Under the pieces are notes generated by a model, which did not search any database, was not told the origin of the DNA, and saw only the letters and a program-made list of their open reading frames with translations. The translations under genes and the position numbers were made by a program. Below, piece by piece: positions 1 through 11,094 of a stretch of 64,000 nt of DNA; position 1 is the stretch's first letter; each line of letters opens with the position of its first letter. Origin of the DNA: Bathynomus jamesi (taxonomy: Eukaryota; Arthropoda; Malacostraca; Isopoda; Cirolanidae); assembly GCA_023014485.1 (NCBI GenBank), contig JAJOZX010001729.1, positions 682,001 to 746,000 of the forward strand. Direction: 5' to 3'.

Positions 1-772
1 TTTTATGCTTGGAAAATTGTGAATGTTCTTCCCTTTTCTCAGCTTCTGTGAGTAAATCAAAATAATTATAGCCTAAATAACATAATACGCAATTCTTTTT
101 ATAAGTAATAGTGCCTCTTACATTTTTTTTTTGCAAATAAAGCGCGAAATTATTAATTTTATTAAATACTGCGCATTACTGGGTGAAAGAAGCGTGGGAA
201 AAGAGTGAAGTGAAAGTTCTGGTGGTCAAATAGTCTTTTTGCAACAGCAGTGTCGGTTTCAAAAGAAAATTGTTCTCTCTTAACACTTCAAAGGGAGCTG
301 TGCAACGAGCTCTGAAGAGGTATCATAATACAGGCAGCCATATTCCATCTCTGGGAGCAGCAGCAAGAGAGTAACCACGACAGAAAAAGACATGCATCTG
401 TCTTACATCCTTAAGGGATAGACTCCAAATCCAGATCCTCTGTTCGGATTGTGCATGAGATAATTTCAAACAGGTCAGTCCCCACAGGGTATGAGGCGGG
501 GGGGGGGGGGGGGGTCTGTCGACCCCCCAGGACTAGGAATTGAGCATTTTCAGGGCAGATTTTTTCTGACATTCCTTTGTTTTTTTTACTTCTCGAGGTG
601 AATTAATTACTTGCTAGTATACTTGTAGTTAATAATTAATCACCATTTCCACTAAAATTGTAGCCGTAATTTCGAAAATAAATACACCATTTAAATCCCA
701 AAACAGTCTATTCATTGCCTTTCACTGCATTCACATAATTTCATTGCAAAACGTACTTGAGTTTTATTGGCC

Positions 773-847
<75 letters not shown>

Positions 848-2129
848 GTAAATGTATAGCAGCTATATTGATGTCAGTACAAATAGAATATTGAAACTTT
901 GCATCATACTGAAAAAATTTGGTGTAATTTTTTTTAACACAAAAAGTTCTATACATGCATTGACCAAAGCCAACCAATAGCTTGTACTAATTTTGTACAA
1001 GTGGGGTCTAACTTCACTCCGTCACCGTCACCGTCTAAGTGACGTCTGACTAGATACAGATAGGCTTTGCATTGACCTCAAAGTTTTATCATAGCTTATG
1101 AATGAAATTAGGAGACAACGGTAATAATATTAGACTGTCATACTGAAATGAATATATGAAAATCTACAACTTACGCTTACTATTTATAATTACTCTACGC
1201 AACTTTTTATCTTTTGGAGTGTAATGAAAATTTATATTGGTCTTATTTCCTCTGATCTCTATGTTATTGCTACCATAAAAAGCACAATATGTAACAAATC
1301 CTGGCCTTAATCTGAAATTACCAACCATTCCAAAAGCGAGTCAGTTTTTGTATTTACGTTTTTATGAATGGAATGAACTTTTATGATAAGACTTGGTAAT
1401 TATATTAGACTATTTGTTTTATTAGGATTTGATATAGCTGTATACCCATATTAATAAACAAGAATAGGCTTAGGTCAAGGGTCGGGAATCTGCGGCTCCA
1501 AAGACTCATTTTCGTGACTCTTCAATTATTATAAATAAATATCAAATATTTTACTACTAATAAAAATATGAATTGAAAAAAGTCGTTTGTATAAAATTAT
1601 TTGCGTGTTATAATGCGAGCGTTGACCGACTAGATATTGGTAGGCTTTGCTTTAGCGACCTAAAATAAAGACTATTTATGGAACCCTATGAAATAAATTT
1701 ATTAGTATTGTATTTGTATTCAAAATGTTAGTTTCTGTCTATCGATCTATAGGTAAAGATATAGATCAAAATTTGTAACAAAATTTGTAACAAGGATCCT
1801 GATTGGCTGAAATTGTTCACGTGAGAAATATCTAACCAATCTAAAACGACCACGTAACCTCATGTAATCTGGTCTCTGCGAAACTTAATAATAGCTTATC
1901 TGTATAATTAAAATTACTTCTACTTAAAATTTTCAAAGTTTGAATTATTAAACTAGAAACTAAATTCAATCTAACCTACAGTCTATCAAGAGTTGGGCTA
2001 TAGGGTAAATCCTGGATATAGTTAACGAGGGAGATAATTTTTTTGACAGTAATTTGGTATGGGCACCATTTTTTTCTTTAATGTAAATAGGTATCTGTAA
2101 TACTTCGTGTGTCTCAAATTTTGGATTGT
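1..2129. other. AT-rich intergenic DNA, no gene seen
   Basis: I find no coding region or complete element here. The stretch holds a 17-base G run (498-514) and a long (TA)n tract. At about 1482-1510 a GGGTCGGGAATCTGCGGCTC-like sequence resembles the end of a hAT MITE, but I could not find its partner. Two related short segments at about 1040-1085 and 1622-1665 share GACTAGATA and TAGGCTTTGC and may be parts of one old repeat. Confidence 0.6.
775..842. repeat. (TA)n microsatellite
   Basis: An uninterrupted alternating TA tract of about 68 bp in AT-rich surroundings. No element boundary could be assigned to it. Confidence 0.95.
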
Positions 2130-2668
2130 GTCATGAGCAGGATCGGATTAAGCATTATTATTAGGCGAATAAAGCTGTAGCCTTAGGCCCTCATATTTTT
2201 TAGGCCCTAATTTTTATATCATAAACCTTAATCTCTGTCACAAGGGTTGGTTAAGTAATATCATATATAACTGCATACTTATATCGTCAAAGGTGGAAAA
2301 TAAGAGTTTTTTTAGTTTTATTTAAGAGGTTTTTTATGTCATTATATCTGATGGTGTATCATTGTCGATATGTATGTAGGATTTTCATCCATTTTTGTAT
2401 GATTGGCTTCAAAGGGTTAATCTGTTCCCGAAATTGTTTTTTAGACGTTGGGAATTTGGGCCAAGCGTAATGATCATTCAGCATGTTGAAGAAGGGGGAT
2501 GTTTTGTTTGATATCACACTTTAAAGCCAGGAAGGAAGAAATCACGCTCTATTTGAATTTGCTGTTTTTTTTAATGTCAGTTGTTAAATTTGGATAAATA
2601 TACATTTCCATTTGTTTGAATTTTTTATGAATTATATGCAACTAACTAAACAGGGCCCTACGGGCTAG

Positions 2669-2795
2669 GGTGGCCATTTAAAAAGGAGGACACTGCGTAT
2701 GTGGCCGTACGTTAACATATATATATTATATATATGTTAACATACGGCCACATACGCTGTGTCCTCCTTTTTGGAAATTTGGAAATGGCCACCCT
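2669..2795. repeat. Near-perfect 127-bp palindrome
   Basis: The left arm from AGGGTGGCCATTT through the CGTATGTGGCCGTACG segment is repeated inverted across a TATATATATTATATATA centre, ending in AAATGGCCACCCT. The arms differ by a few substitutions and a short insertion, so the structure is not a recent exact copy. It contains no gene. Confidence 0.85.
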
Positions 2796-2998
2796 AAGGA
2801 CAGAGTGCTCAAAAGGAAGACTGTCCGCCTAAAGCCGGACGTGTGGCCACCCTACTACGGGCCCATTTAGCTAGGCATGCGCTGCTGGGGCCTTCGGGCC
2901 CAGTAATTGGGGGGGCTGAAGCACAGATATGATAACGGTTTGTTTAATGGTAGAATTTTATTTTGAACATGTATGAACCAAATATTTACGGTTCATAC

Positions 2999-3060
2999 GG
3001 TTAGGTTAAGTCATAATATTTTCGTTAAAACTAACGAAAATATCACGACTTAACCTAACC
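2999..3060. repeat. Fold-back repeat with AACCTAACC core
   Basis: A short inverted repeat whose arms read GGTTAGGTTAAGTC and GACTTAACCTAACC around ATTTTCGTTA/TAACGAAAAT. The same core recurs near 5.03, 9.9, 10.1 and 10.5 kb, so this is one member of a dispersed fold-back family. Confidence 0.85.
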
Positions 3061-3081
3061 AATCGCCAAGGGGGTACAGTT

Positions 3082-3246
3082 TAATAATTTATTATTATAT
3101 TTTGTACTGAAAAGCAAAAAACAAGAATTATATTTGGTATTGTGAAGCAATATAATATGTGGCATGATGGATATTTACAAAATGCTGTTGAAAACTTTTG
3201 TACTCGTATTGCTTTACAGTACCAAATATAATAATAAATTATTAAA
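3082..3246. repeat. Imperfect inverted repeat, about 30-bp arms
   Basis: TTTAATAATTTATTATTATATTT at the left pairs with AAATATAATAATAAATTATTAAA at the right, around about 105 bp of AT-rich DNA. A second internal pairing involves TTTGGTATTGTGAAGCAAT and its inverted partner near 3210. It is probably a MITE remnant. Confidence 0.7.
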
Positions 3247-3427
3247 TAAGACTTGTTTTCACCTATAAAAATGGGGGCTCTATTCTTTAGATGGAGAAAG
3301 TTAAGGGCTTTAGTCTTCAGGTAATTGGCTTCCTTTTACGTTCCATTATCCTTGACTATGAATGATGAAAGACTGTAGCAACAAATTTTCTTTTTTTTTT
3401 TCATTATTATTAGGAGCGGCAATGTGA

Positions 3428-3552
3428 AGCTTAAGATTTTCAGGACTGTGTTCTTTTCTATAGTTTTATTGACCGAATAATTGAACCGACAGTAATTGGG
3501 GTTCAAATATTTGGTCAATAGAACTATAGTCATGAAATCTTAAGCTTCACAA
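3428..3552. repeat. Inverted repeat, GTGAAGCTTAAGATTTT arms
   Basis: GTGAAGCTTAAGATTTT (from 3425) pairs with AAATCTTAAGCTTCAC (ending near 3550). Inner segments around CTATAGTT and TTGGTCAATAG also pair. A third, direct partial copy follows at 3560-3610. No coding potential is seen. Confidence 0.75.
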
Positions 3553-3799
3553 ATCTTGACAATGTGAAGCGCAAGATTTTCATGGTTGCGTTCTTTTCTA
3601 TAGTTTTTATCGCGGTGCTGGGGCCTTCGAGCCCAGTAATTGGTGGTGGTCGAAATCGGTTCAGAAACGTAAAAGTTTTTTCTGCGGACAGACAGGCACA
3701 CATTTGCTAAATTATAGTAGTAATATATAGTACATATATAGGCCCTTCCCTCTTATTAGCCTTAGCCCCTTACAGCCTTAATCCGGCCCTAGCCATGAG

Positions 3800-4476
3800 C
3801 ATCAGTTTTCCTTATTGAATTATAAAAGAAGGAACTAACCAAGTTCAATGAGAAACATATTTATTTATGAAATAAAGAAACCGTATCAATGATCCACCGC
3901 GGCAGTTGTTAAAAAAACAATGGAATAAAACGACCAACAAACTCTGAAACAATCAACCAACGAGTCCGATCCATTTCAGATTGCCATAAAGTCACGTTCA
4001 CACTTTTATGAAGTACGAGATGAATGTGATCTGTATGGCTTCCTTTTTGTTTAATTATTTATATGAATTTATTTGTAAGTGAGATTTAGTGATGTGATTG
4101 TGCTTTTGCTTTGCAGGTTGCTGATTTGAGTACCATACAGATGAAGGTAAGTTAATACATTGTTCGATGTAATTTTGTCTGGATATCAGTATGGTAAATG
4201 AGAAAATTATGAAACAAACATGTCGACATAGTAAAAGGGAAAACTGCAATGAACTCTGGGACTTAGCCAATGCTAGGCGAGAATACTGTTGTTACGTGGT
4301 TGCCTGCCGTTTCAAAGCAACGTTCACATAGTTTTCATTATCTGCCATCAAGTTTTGAGACGATAAAAGATCAGAAAGAACAATATAGGTTTTGAGTCGT
4401 CGTTGCTATCGTAAACTTTTCTTGTGTAAAATGTATTAAATATTTCGTTTATGCTGACATTTTTTGGAAGATAAGT
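3800..4476. other. No gene or element recognised
   Basis: AT-rich sequence. The open frames are short, and I see no family motif, long inverted repeat or target duplication. Confidence 0.6.
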
Positions 4477-4505
4477 TAGCTAATGTAGAGAGAACCCCGG
4501 GGTAA

Positions 4506-5203
4506 TGATTTTTTAATAAGTAGTATTTCTAGAGGTACATTTTCTCCTGAATCCAGTGGTGGTATTCATTTTGGGGGGAAATGACTAGTTTTGAAGTTAT
4601 TCACTTGTTAATTTTACGTCCAATGAAAAACGCGCTTGCATTCTGCAGCCAATCAGCGCATTTGTTTCTTGACGATTAGGCGGATGCGCATCAGTTGTTG
4701 CTTTATCATGGCGTGTGAGGCTGCAATATCTCGTCCGTTCAAACAGTTCAAAAGTACAGTATTTAGACAATGATTTAGGTTAGTTTGTGCGCTTATTATT
4801 TTTTTTTTCCGGTTTACCCCTCAATTTCCCTCTTTAAAGCCCTGCCCACTTTCGTGTGATCCAGACTGTTAGGGTAGAAACGGCCTATATCTCTAAAACT
4901 AGCCATTTCCCCAAGAATTGAATATCACCACTGGATTCAGGAGCAAAAGTACCGGATCACTTGAAGATCAGGGCCCCCAGCTTTCTTTAGTTAGCTTTTT
5001 AACTAACTAATGAAAATATCATGACCTGACCTAACCTAACCAATCGTCAAGGGCGTACAGTTGACCTAACGATTGGTTAAGTTAGGTCGTGATATTTTCG
5101 TTAGTTAGCCTTATAAGCCTAACTAAAGAAGGCTGGGGGCTCTGATCTTCAGGTGATCCAAAGTACCTCTAGAAATACCTTCTTATTAAAAAATCAGTTA
5201 ATA
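4506..5203. repeat. Nested fold-back element, about 700 bp
   Basis: Outer arms: GATTTTTTAATAAGTAGTAT/TCTAGAGGTAC at the left pair with GTACCTCTAGA.../TTATTAAAAAATC at the right. A middle pair matches 4553-4592 with about 4896-4945 (CTCCTGAATCCAGTGGTG and its complement). An inner pair around 4965-5150 contains the AACCTAACCAATCG core. These are three concentric or adjacent hairpins with diverged arms and no gene. Confidence 0.75.
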
Positions 5204-5609
5204 TTCGTTTTAATGCTTTGTTCGTTTTCGATAGGAGGAGACATTCTATGACAATTTAACATAAATTCATATTCAGGACACCTTGAAACCTCAGGGAAAC
5301 TGATAAAAATCAAGGAAATGTAATAATTATTTTTTATGGAAAAAAAAAAAATTAAAAAAAATTTAGACGTAAAAAGCAGCCATTATAGGCCATTGACCGA
5401 GTATTTAGCTTTTAACGCTGTTAAAATTTTAACGAACTTCGCCCTCTCCAGTTTTATGGGGGACATCTCGTGGCAAAATTAGGAAACATAGGTCAAAACA
5501 ACCAATTAAAAATCGTTTTTTGTTTCACATGACCTTATCCGACCAATCAGAGACGTACATTTTGAATCTCTCATAATGCATACTCATTTAAGAATGCTTT
5601 TTCAGTCTG

Positions 5610-5940
5610 GTTTTCATTTTGGTTTGCGGAGGTTGTGATTGCCTGGGTTTTTGGTACCTTGGAACGCAGTTCCAAAAAACTACTGTTGTTTGCGGTTCCT
5701 CAGAGAGACGCAACAACTCTTGTTCGCCTGATCCAGCAACATATTAGGCCTGGGACTACAATCTATTCCGACGAGTGGCGTGCGTATTCTCAACTTGGAA
5801 ATCTAGGCTACATTCACCGGACAGTCAACCATCACAGCGGTTCGTGGAAGACACCGTTCACATTCAAAATATTGAGTGTTGTTGGAAAGACGTGAAGAGC
5901 TGGATATTACGGTCTGGCAACAAAACCCAATCAGTTTAGG
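5610..5940 (+). pseudogene. Merlin/IS1016-type (ISXO2-like DDE) transposase fragment
   Basis: The 5635-5895 frame reads WVFGTLERSSKKLLLFAVPQ, then IRPGTTIYSDEWRAYSQL, then a histidine pair in HRTVNHH. This is the layout of the ISXO2-like/IS1595-family DDE domain used by animal Merlin transposons: a WVFG(G/T)-ER strand, a second catalytic Asp in YSDEW, and a T-V-N-H motif. The frame starts at a non-ATG codon and shifts after about residue 75; another frame continues into an IESTW-like IECCWKDVK stretch that would hold the catalytic Glu. Only about a third of a normal Merlin transposase remains. Family assignment is from recognised motifs and not from a search. Confidence 0.75.
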
Positions 5941-5979
5941 TTAGGTTAGGTTAGGTCTGTTTAGGTTAGGTTAGGTCTG
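5936..5979 (+). repeat. Interstitial TTAGG telomere-type repeat
   Basis: Four TTAGG units, then TCTGT, then three more units ending in TCTGAACC. (TTAGG)n is the ancestral arthropod telomere repeat. The tract sits between the Merlin fragment and a long palindrome. Confidence 0.85.
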
Positions 5980-6176
5980 AACCAAAACACATTTTTCTGG
6001 TGTTTTTTGGTGTGATTTGCTCAAATCTGAACTTCGTTTCTTTGGGAAATGAGCCGTTTTTGAGAAATTTTCAATTTTAAAATTTCTCAAAAACGGCTCA
6101 TTTCCCAAAGAAACGAAGTTCAGATTTGAACAAATCACACCACAAAACACCAGGAAAATGTGTTTTGGTTCAGAAA
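5974..6176. repeat. Near-perfect palindrome, about 200 bp
   Basis: CTGAACCAAAACACATTTT at the left is answered by AAAATGTGTTTTGGTTCAG at the right. The centre AATTTTCAATTTTAAAATTT folds on itself. Differences include one T/C change in the fifth tenth and a two-base change in GTTTTTTGG/CCACAAAAC. It contains no gene; open frames on either strand are mirror shadows. Confidence 0.9.
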
Positions 6177-6369
6177 GGAGGAAAAGCACTAAAACGAATA
6201 ATTACCAAAAAATCATTACCCCGGGGTTTTCTCTAAATTTATCGATAATAATTTGTGTAATAGATGGGGTGAACATATGCTCAGTTCTCCCTAAACCCAA
6301 GTCTAAATTATCTGAACGTGTTAAACATTCTCACGAAAGGAGTTTGTACGAGGCATAACTAGCTAATGA

Positions 6370-7296
6370 AATATAATGTTTTGGATGTAAAATGCACACC
6401 TCAAAGCTCTTGGGGAAAACAAAAAATAAAACAAGAGGTGGGCGAGGAGTTACACAAGTGCTTGTAAACACAAAACTGATCTATTATACCTCGTTCCGAA
6501 ATCTAATAATTTTTCAAGTTGACGAATTTCGAGCTTAGTTCTCAAACTCTTAAAAAAATTCAGCTTTTCACGATCAGAAAGCCATTCTAAACCCATAATA
6601 CTTTCGGAATTTTAATTGTAATCGCCTATAATTAAACTTATAGCAGTTTGAATATAACTTTATGCTCTAAACATTTAGTGCTTTTTGTTTACAAGTAATT
6701 ATAAAGTTTATAATTAGTTATTCGCATAAAAGTTATGAAAAATATTCGAAAAGCATAAAAACTGCAAAAGGTAGAAATATAACTTCTGTTTTCAAGTTTG
6801 AAGTTTCTTAAATTATACTTTTTTAGCAGTAATTTTAACTGTAACGGAAATGTTTTAAAATAGTTTAAAATATTTTGCTGGAATATTAAAAATTTTAGAT
6901 AATCAATATATGAACCGTGAAATGGTTTGAATTTGTAGATAAAACTTGGAAATTAAAAGATCTTTTATCTATCTTACAGCTGAGCAAACATGGCTTCAAA
7001 TTTAGATTCAAGAGCTATGGATTTCGAGTAATAGATGAAGGGACTATTGTATGAATTGAAAATAAGAGAACGGGTTTTGATTTGGACAGAAAAGATTTAA
7101 GGAATTTCCAGAATCCACACACTTTGAGATAGAATTCATAATAGCTTAGTAATTGTCCGGATTCTGGAATTTTACAGAGTTAGAATACTGTAATTTTGAA
7201 CTGAATTGAGAACATAAAATAAATAAAGAACTGAAAGCCACCAGGGCTTTTCTAGGTTATCCATGTCGAAAATAAGAATCCAACCATTCTGAATAT
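6370..7296. other. AT-rich DNA, no gene recognised
   Basis: About 900 bp without a convincing open frame, repeat boundary or RNA gene. It probably flanks the LINE that begins near 7.5 kb. Confidence 0.6.
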
Positions 7297-7395
7297 ATGC
7301 TGTATGAAGAACCCCAGTTATTTGAAAGGTTTCCCCTCAAACCATTCTCAAATACACGAGATTATCCAAGGTCATTCGCGATTGGATTCAAATAC

Positions 7396-7397
<2 letters not shown>

Positions 7398-7490
<93 letters not shown>
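7398..7490 (+). repeat. (CT)n microsatellite
   Basis: About 92 bp of CT repeats join unrelated AT-rich DNA directly to the middle of a LINE reverse transcriptase. In-frame translation gives (SL)n or (ER)n, which accounts for the overlapping long frames seen here on both strands; these are not genes. Confidence 0.97.
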
Positions 7491-7492
<2 letters not shown>

Positions 7493-8902
7493 TTGCGAGA
7501 AGTGCGCGACCAGGTGGCTCCCCACCTGGCTACAGTCTTCAACAAATCGTTGGTGATGGGCCAGGTGCCTGGTGACTGGAGGGAGGCCAACGTGACCCCT
7601 ATCTTTAAGAAAGGGGATCACGAAAGTCCAGGGAACTATCGTCCTATTAGTCTCACTTCAGTTGTAGGTAAATTATTAGAAAGGATAATAGCTGATAGAA
7701 TCATTGACCATTTGGATTCCTACAAGCTGCTTGGGGACTCCAACATGGGTTTAGACGGCATAGGTCGTGTCTCACCAACTTGCTCGAGTTTTTCCACGTC
7801 ATGTTGAGTGAGTACGATAAGAGTAGGGCGATTGATATACTTTATCTCGACTTTCAGAAAGCCTTTGATAAGGTACCTCACCGCCGGCTAATGGCGAAAG
7901 TGCGCGCGCTGGGTATTGGTGGGGAAATAGGTAGGTGGATTGAAAACTGGCTGAGGAATAGGCGGCAGAGGGTGGTAATTAAAGGGGCTAGTTCGGGTTG
8001 GGCCTCGGTCACTAGTGGGGTTCCTCAGGGTTCCGTTTGGGGCCACTGTTGTTTACCATTTACATAAATGATATCGACGGTGGCATCGTCAGTCGGATCG
8101 CCAAATTCGCTGATGACACCAAGCTTGGGGCCAATGTTGGGACGCCTGAAGCGATCGAGGAACTGCGTGCGGACCTAGGTAGGATAGGAGAGTGGTCCGA
8201 AAAATGGCAAATGCCGTTTAACTTGGTAAATGCAAAGTGATGCACATTGGCTACGCCAATCCCAAGTCGGACTACTCGATGTTGGGCAGTAATATCGAGG
8301 TGACTGATTTAGAAAAGGACTTGGGTGTGCTAATTAGCAGCGACCTTAAGTTTACGAAACAGTGTGTAGAGGTGGAAAAGAAAGCCCAGAAACTATTGGG
8401 TTATATCAGAAGGCAATTTCAGTTTCGGAACAAGGAGATTGTGCTCTCACTGTACAATTCCCTTGTTCGGCCGTACCTGGAGTATGCTGTGCAGTTCTGG
8501 TCGCCCACCCTCAGGAAAGATATTGAGAGGCAGGAGCGAGTGCAGGCGAGGGCCACAAAGTTGATCCCTTCCGTTAGGCATATGGGCTACAATCGACGGT
8601 TACGCGCCCTGAACTTGTTTTCGCTTGAAACTCGGAGGCTGCGCGGTCAACTGATCGAGGTTTTCAAGCTCTTACGAGGGATCAACGATGTCGATTTTAG
8701 AAGTATGTTTAGTTTAAATGATAACCCAACTCGCAACAATGGTTGGAAGTTGGATTTGAAACGGTTTAGGACTAGTGTGTGTGGGAATTACGTTACGTAT
8801 AAGATCTGTGACACATGGAACAGGTTACCTTCGGAAGTTGTGAACAGTTCCTCTGTGGATCAGTTCAAGAAAAGGTTAGACGAAATCTTGCACACTATTT
8901 GA
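7490..8902 (+). pseudogene. CR1/Jockey-type LINE reverse transcriptase, 5' truncated and frameshifted
   Basis: The RT blocks appear in order on the plus strand. First is a DWREANVTPIFKKGD/NYRPISLTSVVGKLLE region (about 7570-7690). Then come ILYLDFQKAFDKVPHRRL (motif A, about 7835-7890), SGVPQGSVWGP (motif B) and KFADDTKLGA (motif C, catalytic FADD, about 8105). The thumb and C-terminal region ends at a TGA near 8902. At least three frame changes (near 7765, 8045 and 8235) break it into four open segments. Endonuclease and ORF1 are missing, being cut off at the CT tract. CR1-like is my best assignment; another Jockey-group clade is possible. Confidence 0.85.
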
Positions 8903-8940
8903 GTGTGTAAAGACATTTAGGACCTCAGTCTGCGGAAATT

Positions 8941-9400
8941 TCTTTTCCTATAAAATAGTTAATATCTGGAACCAACTTCCCTCAGAGGTTGTTTCCAGTC
9001 AAAGTGTAAATCTGTTTAAAAATAGGCTAGACAAAGTACTGAACACACTCATAGTTTAAGATTAAAACCTCAGAAAACTCTGCAGGAGTTCGCTTGCTCG
9101 GTCTCTGTGAGCAAGCTAAATATAGAGCTATTTATATATTCTCCACTTTCCTGTAAAATTTCCTTGGCTACTTTTCCAGGGTCAAGGTATTTTCTTCAAC
9201 CTTTTTCCGTACCTGCCTCTGGCAGGGAGGGAGCGGAGGGTGGGGAGAGAGCCTTCTACTTTTCTATCCAGTTTTCTACTACTGCTAGCATAGTTGAAAG
9301 ACAAAATTTTCCCTGGCACCCGTTGCCATTGGTACCTCCTCGGTATGGGCCGCAAGGCCTTTTGAGGTACTTCTTTTCCTTGTAACTCTCTCTCTCTCGT
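8941..9400 (+). mobile_element. Second LINE 3' end: C-terminal fragment plus 3' UTR
   Basis: From 8941 a frame reads IWNQLPSEVVSSQSVNLFKN and ends at TAA near 9058. This parallels TWNRLPSEVVNSSSVDQFKK at the end of the preceding LINE (about 8815-8880). It is a diverged duplicate of the LINE C terminus placed in tandem. It is followed by a 3' UTR-like stretch (GGGAGGGAGCGGAGGGTGG; GGTATGGGCCGCAAGGCC) running to a short CT tract near 9395. Confidence 0.7.
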
Positions 9401-9795
9401 ATTTCTATATAGGCCTATATATTTTTTTATAATTACCATAATTTTTTCATGTAAGAAGGGGAGCCAGGGACGAGCTTTCGCAAAAATGCCCCCCCCCCCA
9501 AAAAAAAAAAACAACAACAACCGTTAGTTCGTTAATCGAAACGATACACTGAAGACTACTAGCAACAGTTGATAGATATGCTCATATGATGATAGGGAGG
9601 GAGAGCGCAGTGAAGAAAACCTTAGTTGCTGTTAGGGGGCACTGATACGCTTTAGTTGCATTGGGATACAACGTTAAACTTGCTGATGGCATACCACAAA
9701 CGTTCACTGTGTCGAATATCCGACAGGATGTGGTGCATTGCAGATCTTGTCACATTGGTATATTTACTTATTTTTGCACCTTCTAATATATAATT

Positions 9796-10180
9796 CTTGG
9801 TACTTGTGGGTTATCTGTCGCCACTTTTTAATATTTTTTTTATTTATTTATTTATTTTTATATATTAAGAGAAGAGGATTCTTTATACTGTACGGCATTG
9901 ACGATTGGTTAGGTTAAGTCGTGCTAGTTTGGTTAAATACCGTTTTATTTAACCAAACTAGCACGACTTAACCTAACCAATCGTCAATGCCGTACAGTAT
10001 AAAGAATCCTCTTCTCTTAATATATAAAAATAACTAAATAAAAAAATATTAGTTTTTTTTTAAAAACTAGCACGACTTAACCTAACCAATCGTCAATGCC
10101 GTACAGTATAAAGAATCCTCTTCTCTTAATATATAAAAATAAAAAAATATTAAAAAGTGGCGACAGATAACCCACAAGTA
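9796..10180. repeat. Fold-back repeat with a triplicated arm
   Basis: The left arm (GGTACTTGTGGGTTATCTGT to about 9940) is matched inverted by a right arm ending in ACAGATAACCCACAAGTACC. The inner half (AGTCGTGCTAG...GCCGTACAGTATAAAG) occurs inverted twice, at about 9955-10040 and 10070-10140. There is thus one forward arm and two tandem reverse arms. It carries the TTAACCTAACCAATCG core. Confidence 0.85.
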
Positions 10181-10377
10181 CCTAATTCTTAACTTAAGCT
10201 TAGGATGATTTAATAGGTTAACTAATTTTTACACGAATCCTGTATGTAGGATGTATACATAGCTTTTCCGCTTAATATCCCCCCTCCCAAGAATTTATGA
10301 AAATTAGTTTTGATATAGAATCACGTTTGTCCTATGATTACAATGTACAGCTCATTTCCCTCGGTATACATTATTTT

Positions 10378-10860
10378 AAGTCTGACGTACTTATCTACTG
10401 TTGACGCTATCAAAATTGGGTTGCTCTTCCAATATGTGCCTACCGCGAAATGTGATCTACCATATTCCAATACGTGCTCTACCGTGAAACTAGCTTATAA
10501 GGCTAACTAACGAAAATATCATGACTTAACCTAACCAATCGTTAGGTCAACTATACGCCCTTGACGATTGGTTAGGTTAATCGTGATATTTTCGTTAGTT
10601 AGCCTTATAAGGCTAACTAACGTACCTGCTGCTAATCCGAATAATCAAGGTAGATCACGTATTGGAATGTAAATTTTAAGGTAGAGCACATATTGGAAGA
10701 GCACCCAAAATTGTAATATTACTGTGGTAGGATGTTATGGTCAAACACTGGAATAAAAATAAGGACCCATCTTATTTTTATTCGTGTTTGACCATAACAT
10801 CCTATCACAGTAGTAGTAAAATTTTGATATTGTCAACAGTAGATGATAATTAAGTCAGAC
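10378..10860. repeat. Nested fold-back repeat, about 480 bp
   Basis: The outer arms AAGTCTGACGTACTTATCTAC and GTAGATGATAATTAAGTCAGACT pair. Inside are two more hairpins. One, at about 10490-10625, is centred on AACCTAACCAATCGTTAGG and its complement with GCTAACTAACGAAAATATC arms. The other, at about 10715-10808, has arms TAGGATGTTATGGTCAAACAC and the reverse. The arms differ by scattered substitutions. Confidence 0.85.
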
Positions 10861-11094
10861 TATATACAATACAAACTACACAGTAAATTCCATCCCCCTT
10901 CTTTTCATAAAGAAAATGGAAAAGTAGGTAGGCTATACTTAGATGTAAACAAGTAAATGGCAGGGTTTTAAATAGTTTAATAGCTAGTTAAGTAGGTATA
11001 TATTAAATCAGTAATGGTGCATCCTTCAGATTCACGACCTCGCAAAGAGTTGGGGCTATTGAAAGGAAAACCCATTTATGAGGGTATATATCTT

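Larger units (their letters stand above)
2138..3791. mobile_element. hAT-like non-autonomous element with internal fold-backs
   Basis: The left end (CAGGATCGGATTAAG) and the reverse complement of the right end (TAGGGCCGGATTAAG) are similar. Both continue into a region rich in TTAGGCCC/GGGCCTA. The flanking 8-mers GTCATGAG (2130-2137) and GCCATGAG (3792-3799) differ at one base, as expected of an old 8-bp hAT target duplication. There is no transposase inside. The body is filled by at least four separate inverted repeats, so other elements probably inserted here. Assignment to hAT rests on TSD length and TIR style only. Confidence 0.55.

Noticed and set aside
7297..7621. Long overlapping frames on both strands across the CT tract
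   Set aside because: They consist of (SL)n or (ER)n from the dinucleotide repeat; only the plus-strand RT downstream is real.
2669..10860. Palindromes as sequencing fold-back artefacts
   Set aside because: Most arms differ by several substitutions and indels, which exact read fold-backs would not show; the perfect ones at 23,129 and 24,592 remain open to this doubt.
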